Positions 1 through 5,509 of a stretch of 5,509 nucleotides of DNA are shown here, in pieces. Numbering within the stretch: position 1 is the first letter of the stretch; each line of letters begins with the position of its first letter. The notes below the pieces were generated by a model, which saw only the letters and a program-made list of their open reading frames with translations, did no database searches and was not told where the DNA came from. This stretch comes from Thermobaculum sp042408415 (GTDB lineage: Bacteria; Chloroflexota; Chloroflexia; Thermobaculales; Thermobaculaceae). Location: contig JBHORE010000194.1 in the NCBI GenBank assembly GCA_042408415.1, positions 1-5,509 of the forward strand, read 5' to 3'. The position numbers and the translations under genes are program-made.

Positions 1-220
1 CGTTTTGCTCGATATAACTATGCCTTCTATAAGTGGCTACGATATCCTTGAAAGCATTAGATCTGATCCTTTATTGTGTGATACTTTTGTCATTATGGTC
101 ACAGGCTTGGTCGGTGTAGAGGAAGTTACTGCTGGCTTAGAAAGAGGAGCAGATGATTATATAACAAAGCCTTTTTCCATGGAGGAGTTAGTTGTCAGAG
201 TTCGACGAGGCTTCAGATAG
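1..220 (+). CDS. Response regulator receiver domain, 5'-truncated by window edge
   Basis: This is the C-terminal two-thirds of a CheY-like receiver domain, the phosphoacceptor partner of a sensor histidine kinase. The reading frame is already open at position 2 (VLLDITMP...), so the true start lies upstream of the window. The phosphoacceptor Asp is at 11-13 in the LLDI-x-MP motif. The conserved Thr of the VIMVTG strand is at 101-103, and the conserved Lys of the YITKPFS motif is at 167-169, followed by its cis-Pro. All three switch residues in the visible part are intact. The protein stops at the end of the last receiver helix (EELVVRVRRGFR), so no DNA-binding domain follows. It is either a stand-alone receiver or the C-terminal receiver of a larger protein whose front is missing here. 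It converges with the histidine kinase gene, with one base between the stop codons. Pairing with that kinase is inferred from position only. Confidence 0.9.
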   Translation, partial: VLLDITMPSISGYDILESIRSDPLLCDTFVIMVTGLVGVEEVTAGLERGADDYITKPFSMEELVVRVRRGFR

Positions 221-221
221 T

Positions 222-2081
222 CTAGGTCTTTATGGGAAGAGTGAAGTAGAAAGTTGCCCCTTGGCCAGGAGTACTATCTACCCAGATTTTACCCCCGTGC
301 TGTTCAACCAAAGATTTTGCTATCGCTAGACCAAGCCCTGTTCCTTTTGTTGCTGCTTGGGGATTCATGATTGGCTGGTAAAAGCGCTCAAAGATACGAT
401 CCATGTCCTCTTCAGAGATGCCTGGGCCGGTATCGCTAACGCTGAAAAGCACGTGATCTCCTTTGTTTCTTACTCTAACGATCACTTTCCCACCAGAGGG
501 GGTAAACTTTATCGCATTGCCTACGAGATTAATCAGTACTTGTTCTACTCTTCTCCCATCTGCCTCAATTTTGGGAATCTTCTTGTCAGATAAGAAGGCT
601 AATTCTATGTTTTGTTCCGCTGCTAACCCAGAGAGCTGAGAGACGACCTGTTTAGCTATGATCTCAGGTAATACTTTACTCTTGTGTAATGTAAAGGTCC
701 CAGCATCTATTCTAGATAGGTCCAAGATATCGCTAACCAGTTGCACTAGGTGTCTTGAGCTTGCCTGTATGTACTCAAGGAACTCTCTTTGTCTATCCGA
801 TAGAGGACCAGTAGCGCCACTGAGTATGACGTTAGCAAACCCTAGTATGGAGTTAAGAGGGGTTCTGAGCTCATGAGAAACCATAGATATAAAGTTGCTC
901 TTAGCTCTATCAAGTTCTCTCTGCTCAGTGACATCTCTCATAGTAATAATTTTTTGGTTGTCATTTGGATTCTCTGGCTCGAGTTTTCTAACCTCCAACT
1001 CTCTAGTGCCTATAGAAGTCTCGATTCTAATGATGCTAGGAGAATCTAAATTTAGAATCTCGTCTATTCCGATGTCACATATCTTATCGAGATCCTGCAG
1101 CCGTTCGCCTACCCGATCTATTCCTAGCAGCTTTTTACCCGCAGGATTTACCTGAATTAGCCTATCTTCTGAGAATACGAGAATAGCATCTGAGGTAGCG
1201 TTGAATATGAGGTTTTTCTTCTCAGTTTCTAGCTCTATCTTATGGACTTGAAGGTATCTGTTAATCCATACATAGAGGTGTGGCAGCAGCAGCTCAATAA
1301 GTTCCAACAACTCTCTATAGATGGAGCTGGATGAAGACATAATATCAACCAACACATATATGGTCCCAATGCTATCTTGAGGATTCTCCTTATTGGATAT
1401 GGGAAAAGACTTCAGGATGTACCCAAGTACCTCGCCTTGAGCATCTTTAGCATCCACTATGATCTTGAGTATATTTTTATCTTCAGGGTGGTAAACTATT
1501 GTCTCTTGGGAAGAAATCCGGATCGCGAGTGCTAAGTGGTCGCTGAATTCAACAAGCTTCTCATATAGTTTTGCCAAGAGTTGCTTTGGATCTGAGGCTT
1601 CGTTCAGATCTAATACGAGCTCGTTTGCTCGAGCTTGTAAGCGATGTTCTTTATCCAAGTCCAATAGCTTTTGTAGTATACTCTCTAGGCTATCGGATGG
1701 AATTGGTAAGGAGTCGGCTTTCTTGCCAAGGAGCGCTATATATTTGTCCTCGCCCAAAGTAACTAACATATTACTTGTATTATCTATAAAACACGTGCTC
1801 TCGGAATTGAATGTATTCTGCTTGGAATGGTAAAAGATGTCCCTAGCAAGTTTATCTAGATCACGGTCTTGTATTTGACTCCTAAGCTCAGCTGGAACTC
1901 TTATTGAGATTCTTTCATCATTCCTCTCCATAAGAGTGAACCCCTTGAAGCCAAGTGTTTTACAGATCTGTAAAACAGCTTTATATGCTTTTGTGTTACT
2001 GTTGATCGTTGTAATGTATACAGAAGATTCATGAACTATCTGATTATATTCAGTGTTATAGTTATCACTATCTATACACAT
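222..2081 (-). CDS. Soluble GAF/PAS sensor histidine kinase
   Basis: This is a cytoplasmic sensor kinase that autophosphorylates on His and passes the phosphate to a response regulator. Residue numbers count from the chosen ATG at 2081 (619 aa). Residues 1-140 are not recognised. A GAF-like region spans roughly 148-280. A helix leads into a PAS domain at about 290-390 (NATSDAILVF, QVNPAGKKLLGI, ending ITMRDVTEQ). HisKA starts near 391, with the phosphoacceptor His403 in FISMVSHELRTPL (codon 873-875). HATPase_c has the N box (INLVGNAIKF, Asn522), G1 box (DTGPGIS, 550-556), F box (FERFY) and G2 box (GTGLGLAI, from 580). All catalytic boxes are intact and no membrane segment is seen. The frame stays open upstream to a TTG at 2123, but that TTG has no ribosome binding site, lies upstream of a TATAAT box and sits in a tandem repeat. 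ATG 2081 has only a weak GAG before it. A later ATG at 1931, preceded by AAGGGG, is also possible. The signal sensed is unknown. Confidence 0.93.
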   Translation of the reverse strand: MCIDSDNYNTEYNQIVHESSVYITTINSNTKAYKAVLQICKTLGFKGFTLMERNDERISIRVPAELRSQIQDRDLDKLARDIFYHSKQNTFNSESTCFIDNTSNMLVTLGEDKYIALLGKKADSLPIPSDSLESILQKLLDLDKEHRLQARANELVLDLNEASDPKQLLAKLYEKLVEFSDHLALAIRISSQETIVYHPEDKNILKIIVDAKDAQGEVLGYILKSFPISNKENPQDSIGTIYVLVDIMSSSSSIYRELLELIELLLPHLYVWINRYLQVHKIELETEKKNLIFNATSDAILVFSEDRLIQVNPAGKKLLGIDRVGERLQDLDKICDIGIDEILNLDSPSIIRIETSIGTRELEVRKLEPENPNDNQKIITMRDVTEQRELDRAKSNFISMVSHELRTPLNSILGFANVILSGATGPLSDRQREFLEYIQASSRHLVQLVSDILDLSRIDAGTFTLHKSKVLPEIIAKQVVSQLSGLAAEQNIELAFLSDKKIPKIEADGRRVEQVLINLVGNAIKFTPSGGKVIVRVRNKGDHVLFSVSDTGPGISEEDMDRIFERFYQPIMNPQAATKGTGLGLAIAKSLVEQHGGKIWVDSTPGQGATFYFTLPIKT

Positions 2082-2112
2082 ATAAATCTCGAACAAGCTA
2101 ACAAGAACTACA

Positions 2113-2118
2113 ATTATA
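2113..2118 (-). promoter_or_regulatory. Candidate -10 box for the histidine kinase gene
   Basis: On the minus strand these bases read TATAAT, a perfect sigma-70 -10 hexamer, in a very AT-rich stretch. Transcription would begin near 2106, giving a leader of about 25 bases before the ATG at 2081. This argues against the TTG at 2123 as the start codon. The expected -35 position (about 2136-2141) reads CAAAAG, a poor match, so the promoter would be weak or need an activator. In AT-rich DNA such a match can arise by chance. Confidence 0.33.
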
Positions 2119-2134
2119 TACAACTATATACAAC
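2115..2134. repeat. Two perfect 10-bp tandem repeats upstream of the kinase gene
   Basis: TATATACAAC occurs twice back to back (2115-2124 and 2125-2134). A degraded third unit at 2105-2114 (GAACTACAAT) matches at 6 of 10 positions. The period is close to one helical turn, so identical faces would point to the same side of the DNA. The array overlaps the candidate -10 box and fills most of the spacer of the putative kinase promoter. A regulator-binding role is inference; simple AT-rich slippage is the alternative. Confidence 0.6.
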
Positions 2135-2487
2135 GCTTTTGAGAAAAGTATATGAGCTAGATACGGGTGATGGGAATGTTACTTTAGTACTATATAGTTT
2201 GTCCCCCAAGATTAGGTAACTTTTGCTATTTGTTGTTAGATCTCCAGAGCTCTACTCAATAGTTTTGTAGCAGGAGTAAGTTATAGGTTTGTTAGCAAAA
2301 CTGTAATCTATTAGAAGGTTGCAATCGCACTCGTGCATCTAAGGTGGTGAATAAGTCCTGATATTGGAAAGACCTGTGAGAGGATTACCGATCGCAGATG
2401 CAAAACCCTCAGATACCTAGGATAGTCTTTGGCTGGCGTATTATTCTTGGAAAACCTTGCAAATTAGAGGCTGGGTGAGTGGTCGAG
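2124..2487. other. Gap between kinase and recJ with no recognised gene
   Basis: This stretch lies between the far upstream limit of the kinase reading frame and the recJ stop codon. I see no tRNA, no recognisable structural RNA and no clear rho-independent terminator for recJ. The longest minus-strand ATG frame noticed inside it, 28 codons at 2252-2338, lacks a ribosome binding site. Small inverted repeats are present: TTTTGCTA (2221-2228) with TAGCAAAA (2293-2300), AGTTTTG (2261-2267) with CAAAACT (2296-2302), and CTTTT-gag-AAAAG (2136-2148). The first two share the same right-hand arm, so only one could form at a time. All are short enough to be chance. The gap separates recJ from the co-directional kinase gene, suggesting the kinase is not transcribed from the recJ promoter. 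Confidence 0.6.
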
Positions 2488-4182
2488 TTACGCTAAGAAC
2501 AAGTGGATGAGCTTGAAGCGCAGCAGCTTGTAGCTGCCACATCTATCTAACAGCGGTGCAATAACCATACTAGCTGTATTTGCTCTAATAGCTTCTCTAT
2601 AATACCTGCCTGCTCCAAAACCAAGCACCTCAATCCTTCTACCGCTTGCTCCTTCAATCTCGAACTTGAGATGCGAGAAATCACTGCCCACCAACTGTAT
2701 ATTGTGCATTTGGACATCGTTTATGCCAAACCTGGGCTCAGGATTCCCATGACCAAATGGTGCCATCTTGCAAAGTAGATCTGATAGCTCCTCATTTAAG
2801 TCTTCGGGTGATATCTCTATATCCACCTCGGGTAGATCTTCAACAGATCTAATGCTAGGTATCTCAGCATCTAACTGATAGTGTATGTTTTGAAGAGCAG
2901 ATATATCACATGTGAATCCAGCAGCATGGGAATGCCCTCCGAACTCTAGCATCAGGGAAGAGCAGTTGTTAAGGGGGGTCATAATATCCTTGCCAGTAAT
3001 TGATCGCACGCTAGCTCTAGCCTTATCTCCTGATATGCTAGCAACTATTACAGGTTTGCCATACTCACGCACAAGTTGGGCAGCGATGATACCTAACAGC
3101 GCTGGTGACCAGCCATCCTTAGCTACGGTGATTATATTACCGTTGAGAGCTATGCCGCTTTCTATCATCTGCCTAGCCTCAACTAGCATGCTATCGGTGG
3201 TTGCTTTCCGAAGTGCGTTTAGTTTTTCTAGGTTCAGTGATATCTTGAAGGCATCCAATGGGTCATCTGTCAGTAGAAGCTTCAGTGCTACCTTTGCATG
3301 AGACATCCTGCCTGCTGAGTTGAGCCTAGGAACGACTTTGAATGCTAGATCTACTTCATTTACAAAAGAAGAAATTATGCCACTTCTTTGGAAGAGAGCC
3401 CTCAATCCTACCAGAGGGACGGTTCGCATTGACTGTAGTCCCGCTCTCACCAATAACCGGTTCTCACCGGTTAGGGGGGCAACATCGCCTATGGTACCAA
3501 GTGCTGCTAGCTGTATAAGTGGATGAACCTTTATCCTTTTACGATGGGGGCTTTTGTACACTATAGCTCTTAGAAAGGAATAGGCTACACCAGCACCTGT
3601 ATGCTCTCTATATGGATAGTTTCCTATCTGCCTGATAGGGTTCACTACTGGGACAGGAAAGTCTAATTCCGATGTTGTGGTGTGATGGTCAGTGATGATT
3701 ACTCTTAATCCTAGAGATGTCGCGTACTCAACTTCTTCTACATTGCTGGCGCCGCAGTCTACTGTTACTAAGGTCTTACAGCCTTTTTCTGCAATGGTGG
3801 TAATAGCATCTTTGTTGAGCCCAAATCCTTCGTCGATTCTATGCGGTATATAAAACTTAGGCGTAACTCCTAGCTGCTTTAATCCCCTACCCAGAATGGC
3901 ACTAGCGGTCACACCATCGACATCATAGTCGCCATATATCCAGATGTCCTCATTATTGTTTATAGCTTTAAGGATTTCAAATGCAGCTTGCTCCGCATCA
4001 GGAAGTTCGAAAGGGTTTCCCAGTAAGTCTCCAAGTTGGTAGAGGGGATTCTCAACGAAAAACAGGTCGCGATCATATGCAGACACTAACCCCCTGCTCA
4101 GTAGTAGCTTTTCAGTTGCTGGCAGGGAGTTATCACCTGACCACTTTACTCGCCAATGCTTAGTAGTTGACCGTATAGACAT
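2488..4182 (-). CDS. recJ: Single-stranded-DNA-specific exonuclease RecJ
   Basis: RecJ degrades single-stranded DNA 5' to 3' in the cytoplasm. It uses divalent metal ions and acts in RecF-pathway recombination, mismatch repair and base excision repair. The 564-residue protein is close to the usual length of about 570. The DHH catalytic half shows YGDYDVDG (83-90, metal-binding Asp85, 87 and 89), TVDCG (140-144), TDHH (164-167), the HTGAGVAYS motif (194-202), LGTIGDVAPLTGENR (228-242) and PRLNSAGRM (285-293). The DHHA1 half ends in FGGHSHAAGF (414-423). A C-terminal OB-like region begins near MAPFGHGNPEP (473-483). Every family motif I looked for is present. The ATG start gives the usual RecJ N-terminus (KHWRVKW), but it has no visible ribosome binding site and lies directly after a promoter candidate, so translation may be leaderless. 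The gene is divergent from mnmA. Confidence 0.97.
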   Translation of the reverse strand: MSIRSTTKHWRVKWSGDNSLPATEKLLLSRGLVSAYDRDLFFVENPLYQLGDLLGNPFELPDAEQAAFEILKAINNNEDIWIYGDYDVDGVTASAILGRGLKQLGVTPKFYIPHRIDEGFGLNKDAITTIAEKGCKTLVTVDCGASNVEEVEYATSLGLRVIITDHHTTTSELDFPVPVVNPIRQIGNYPYREHTGAGVAYSFLRAIVYKSPHRKRIKVHPLIQLAALGTIGDVAPLTGENRLLVRAGLQSMRTVPLVGLRALFQRSGIISSFVNEVDLAFKVVPRLNSAGRMSHAKVALKLLLTDDPLDAFKISLNLEKLNALRKATTDSMLVEARQMIESGIALNGNIITVAKDGWSPALLGIIAAQLVREYGKPVIVASISGDKARASVRSITGKDIMTPLNNCSSLMLEFGGHSHAAGFTCDISALQNIHYQLDAEIPSIRSVEDLPEVDIEISPEDLNEELSDLLCKMAPFGHGNPEPRFGINDVQMHNIQLVGSDFSHLKFEIEGASGRRIEVLGFGAGRYYREAIRANTASMVIAPLLDRCGSYKLLRFKLIHLFLA

Positions 4183-4189
4183 ACATTAG

Positions 4190-4218
4190 ATGCTAGCAGA
4201 CTTTTTGACTCGTTCCAA
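4190..4218 (-). promoter_or_regulatory. Candidate recJ promoter, possibly giving a leaderless mRNA
   Basis: On the minus strand a -35-like TTGGAA (4213-4218) is followed by a 17-base spacer and a -10-like TAGCAT (4190-4195). Each hexamer matches consensus at 4 of 6 positions. The -10 is extended by TG one base upstream (TGCTAGCAT). The expected transcription start is near 4183, next to the A of the recJ ATG at 4182. Together with the absence of a Shine-Dalgarno sequence, this suggests a leaderless transcript. The call rests on consensus matching by eye. Confidence 0.4.
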
Positions 4219-4220
4219 GC

Positions 4221-4250
4221 ATGACTTCGAGTGTCTGAATTAGGTAACAT
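4221..4250 (+). promoter_or_regulatory. Weak candidate mnmA promoter
   Basis: A -35-like ATGACT (4221-4226) and a -10-like TAACAT (4245-4250) are separated by 18 bases. Each matches consensus at 4 of 6 positions. Transcription would begin near 4257, giving a leader of about 45 bases before the mnmA ATG. The site lies back to back with the recJ promoter candidate. The match is poor and other placements are possible. Confidence 0.2.
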
Positions 4251-4254
4251 AAAT

Positions 4255-4278
4255 ATTGTATGAAGTGATTGTATGAAG
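4255..4278. repeat. Perfect 11-bp direct repeat upstream of mnmA
   Basis: ATTGTATGAAG occurs at 4255-4265 and again at 4268-4278, separated by two bases (TG), so the period is 13. The copies are identical and end 23 bases before the mnmA start codon, in the likely promoter or 5' leader region. A repeat of this length at such short spacing is unlikely by chance in non-coding DNA. It could bind a regulator or be a replication-slippage duplication. No known operator was recognised. Confidence 0.7.
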
Positions 4279-4292
4279 ACGAAAGGCTTGTT

Positions 4293-4298
4293 AGGAGA
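4293..4298 (+). promoter_or_regulatory. Ribosome binding site fixing the mnmA start
   Basis: AGGAGA (AGGAG core at 4293-4297) lies 4 bases before the ATG at 4302. The spacing is somewhat short, but the match to the anti-Shine-Dalgarno is good. It favours this ATG over the in-frame TTG at 4269, which lacks such a site and sits inside a direct repeat. The ATG also gives the family-typical N-terminus, with the ATP-binding loop at residue 9. Confidence 0.75.
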
Positions 4299-4301
4299 GA
4301 T

Positions 4302-5369
4302 ATGCCTACTGTAGTAGTTGCAATGAGCGGAGGTGTCGATAGTTCTGTCGCTGCAGCTATGCTGCGCGATCAGGGCTATGATGTCATAGGCGTCAACTTA
4401 CGTCTGTACTCCAAAGAAGATCCCAATACCTATAGCCTAAGTAAGCAATGCTGCACGCTGGATTCTATGAGGGATGCCGAGGCGGTGTGCAGGAAGTTAG
4501 GCATACCCTTTTACGCTCTGAATATGGAAAGAGAGTTTGCGAAGGATGTAGTAGATTACTTCGTGAGTGAGTATCTGCAGGGTAAAACTCCTAACCCTTG
4601 CTTAGCATGCAATGCCCATATCAAGTTTCACCATCTCTTTGAGAGGGCTATGGCCCTTGGGGCTGACTACATAGCTACAGGGCACTATGCTCGTCTTCGT
4701 AGAACCGATAGCGGAGTCAAGCTCCTTACAGGGGTGGATGCAGCTAAGGATCAGAGCTATACCCTCTATATGCTCTCTCAGAGAGAGCTTGAGCGGACGC
4801 TTTTGCCCATTGGTGAGCAGACTAAGGCTGAAACCAGGGAGTTAGCCAAGAAGTATGGGTTGGTAACGGCTAATAAACCTGAGAGTCAAGATATATGCTT
4901 TATTCCTAGCGGGGATTATAGAGCATTTGTCAGGCGCTTAGCTCCCCATGCTGAGTCCCCTGGCCCAATAGTTGATACAAGTGGCCGGCAGCTGGGGGTA
5001 CACCATGGTGTGGCCTTCTATACGATTGGTCAGAGAAAGGGCTTGGGGATAACTGTGGGCAAGCCCATGTACGTTGTTAAACTCGATCCGGAAAAGAACA
5101 TGGTGGTTGTGGGTACCAAAGAAGAGTTGAGTTCGCGTGAGATAAGGTTATGCGATGTCAACTATATAGATGGTTCTCCAAGAGCAGAATCTTTTGAGTG
5201 TGAGGTAAAGCTCAGATATCGCGGTGCTAGTATCCCTGCTATTGTACATCCAGAAGACGATAAGTCTGTAAGGGTGGAACTTTTGGGGCCGGGTAATGTG
5301 GCACCAGGTCAAGCTGTGGTATTCTATCAGGGTGAAGAGGTTCTGGGAGGGGGGAAGGCAACTTCCTGA
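4302..5369 (+). CDS. mnmA: tRNA-specific 2-thiouridylase MnmA
   Basis: MnmA adenylates uridine 34 in the anticodon of Lys, Glu and Gln tRNAs and replaces its 2-oxygen with sulfur supplied by a persulfide relay, in the cytoplasm. The 355-residue protein matches the usual family length (355-370). The N-terminal PP-loop ATP-binding motif SGGVDSS is at 9-15. The tRNA-recognition and catalytic part has TPNPCLACNAHIKF (96-109), with nucleophile candidate Cys103. ATGHYAR is at 125-131 and KDQSYTLYMLSQ at 149-160. The persulfide-carrying second Cys199 is in ESQDICF. GQRKGLGI (243-250) opens the central domain, and a beta-barrel C-terminus follows (VKLRYRG, PGQAVVFY). Both catalytic cysteines are present. 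Extra cysteines (Cys50-Cys51, Cys100) lie near family-typical positions. Start choice rests on the AGGAG site 4 bases upstream. The gene is divergent from recJ. No sulfur-donor gene (cysteine desulfurase) is visible beside it. Confidence 0.97.
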   Translation: MPTVVVAMSGGVDSSVAAAMLRDQGYDVIGVNLRLYSKEDPNTYSLSKQCCTLDSMRDAEAVCRKLGIPFYALNMEREFAKDVVDYFVSEYLQGKTPNPCLACNAHIKFHHLFERAMALGADYIATGHYARLRRTDSGVKLLTGVDAAKDQSYTLYMLSQRELERTLLPIGEQTKAETRELAKKYGLVTANKPESQDICFIPSGDYRAFVRRLAPHAESPGPIVDTSGRQLGVHHGVAFYTIGQRKGLGITVGKPMYVVKLDPEKNMVVVGTKEELSSREIRLCDVNYIDGSPRAESFECEVKLRYRGASIPAIVHPEDDKSVRVELLGPGNVAPGQAVVFYQGEEVLGGGKATS

Positions 5370-5377
5370 TTGTGTCT

Positions 5378-5401
5378 TGGCGTGAAGATTGCTACACGCC
5401 A
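5378..5401 (+). terminator. Hairpin after mnmA, possible terminator
   Basis: TGGCGTG (5378-5384) pairs perfectly with CACGCCA (5395-5401) around a 10-base loop, starting 9 bases after the mnmA stop. The following bases (CATTTAGATCCGTTTT) hold only short T runs, so it is not a textbook rho-independent terminator. It may be a weak terminator, an mRNA 3'-end protector or an attenuating leader element for the next gene. Confidence 0.45.
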
Positions 5402-5416
5402 CATTTAGATCCGTTT

Positions 5417-5428
5417 TATAGTTATACT
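5417..5428 (+). promoter_or_regulatory. Tandem -10-like hexamers before the last gene
   Basis: TATAGT (5417-5422) and TATACT (5423-5428) lie side by side, each matching TATAAT at 5 of 6 positions. They are 35-46 bases upstream of the TTG start at 5463 and downstream of the post-mnmA hairpin, where a promoter for the next gene would be expected. No good -35 is found at the right distance, so this is tentative. Confidence 0.25.
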
Positions 5429-5450
5429 CTTCACTTAGGAAATCAAATAC

Positions 5451-5456
5451 GGAGGG
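5451..5456 (+). promoter_or_regulatory. Strong ribosome binding site before a TTG start
   Basis: GGAGGG lies 6 bases before the TTG at 5463, the ideal distance. It is the best Shine-Dalgarno match in the window and is the reason to accept the TTG as a start codon. Confidence 0.8.
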
Positions 5457-5462
5457 AATCTT

Positions 5463-5509
5463 TTGAAGAGAGCCTTTCTTGCTATAGGTATAGGTTTGCT
5501 TGTGTTGAT
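5463..5509 (+). CDS. Exported or membrane protein, N-terminus only
   Basis: Only the first 15 codons are in the window, reading MKRAFLAIGIGLLVL. A positively charged start (Lys2, Arg3) followed by a hydrophobic run is the pattern of a signal peptide or an N-terminal membrane anchor. A lipoprotein is possible if a Cys follows beyond the edge. The start is TTG, supported by GGAGGG at ideal spacing. The gene follows mnmA in the same direction after a 93-base gap that contains a hairpin, so it may be transcribed separately. The product cannot be named from this fragment. Confidence 0.7.
   Translation, partial: MKRAFLAIGIGLLVL

Noticed and set aside
2082..2123. Kinase start at the TTG at 2123, adding 14 residues with a hydrophobic run (MYIIVVLVSLFEIY) that could be read as a membrane anchor
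   Set aside because: No ribosome binding site precedes it, it sits inside a tandem repeat upstream of a TATAAT box, and the extra residues are few and AT-driven.
2031..2219. Plus-strand 62-codon frame with a hydrophobic start (MNYLIIFSVIVITIYT), a possible small membrane protein
   Set aside because: It lies opposite the N-terminus of the kinase gene and its promoter region, has no convincing ribosome binding site, and its hydrophobic look comes from the AT-rich sequence.
2252..2338. Minus-strand 28-codon frame with several cysteines (MHECDCNLL...) in the gap
   Set aside because: It is too short, has no ribosome binding site, and shows no sign of coding beyond being open.
2470..2510. Sequence near GTGGTCGAGTTACGCTAAG resembling the D-arm of a class II tRNA
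   Set aside because: No matching acceptor stem, anticodon arm or T-arm is present, and the stretch runs into the recJ coding end.
3456..3472. Direct repeat ACCGGTT twice, three bases apart
   Set aside because: It is fully explained by the conserved RecJ motif PLTGENR on the opposite strand.
4269..4301. mnmA start at the TTG at 4269, adding 11 residues
   Set aside because: It has no ribosome binding site and lies in a direct repeat. The ATG at 4302 has AGGAG and gives the usual MnmA N-terminus.
5148..5402. Minus-strand 84-codon frame
   Set aside because: It lies opposite the conserved C-terminal domain of MnmA, overlaps the post-mnmA hairpin and resembles no known protein.

Overview
The window is ordinary bacterial chromosomal DNA of moderate, slightly AT-leaning composition (judged by eye, not counted). 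It holds three complete or near-complete household and signalling genes and two gene ends cut by the window edges. There are no transposase, integrase, phage, CRISPR, rRNA or tRNA signatures. Arginine is often encoded by AGA/AGG (14 of 23 Arg codons in mnmA). The kinase and MnmA sequences read like those of Chloroflexota or neighbouring phyla. This lineage guess is weak and rests on family resemblance alone.

Layout: (1) positions 1-220, plus strand, the C-terminal part of a response-regulator receiver domain that ends the protein. (2) 222-2081, minus strand, a soluble sensor histidine kinase with a GAF-like region, PAS, HisKA and HATPase_c. It converges on the receiver gene, with a single base between the two stop codons. 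(3) 2082-2487, a gap of about 400 bases with no recognised gene. Next to the kinase it carries an AT-rich promoter-like stretch with a perfect 10-bp tandem repeat. (4) 2488-4182, minus strand, recJ, the single-strand-specific 5'-3' DNA exonuclease. (5) 4183-4301, a divergent intergenic region with a promoter candidate for recJ that would give a leaderless mRNA, and an 11-bp direct repeat in front of mnmA. (6) 4302-5369, plus strand, mnmA, the tRNA 2-thiouridylase. (7) A hairpin just after mnmA. (8) From 5463 to the window end, the start of a gene for an exported or membrane protein, with a strong ribosome binding site and a TTG start.

The genes do not form one pathway. The receiver and kinase may be partners in a phosphorelay, judging only from their adjacency. 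RecJ (DNA repair and recombination) and MnmA (tRNA wobble-uridine thiolation) are independent housekeeping functions read from a shared divergent control region. I found no convincing sign of an undescribed system. The points most worth checking are the repeats in the two control regions, the one-base convergent junction of the two-component genes, and the unrecognised N-terminal region of the kinase.
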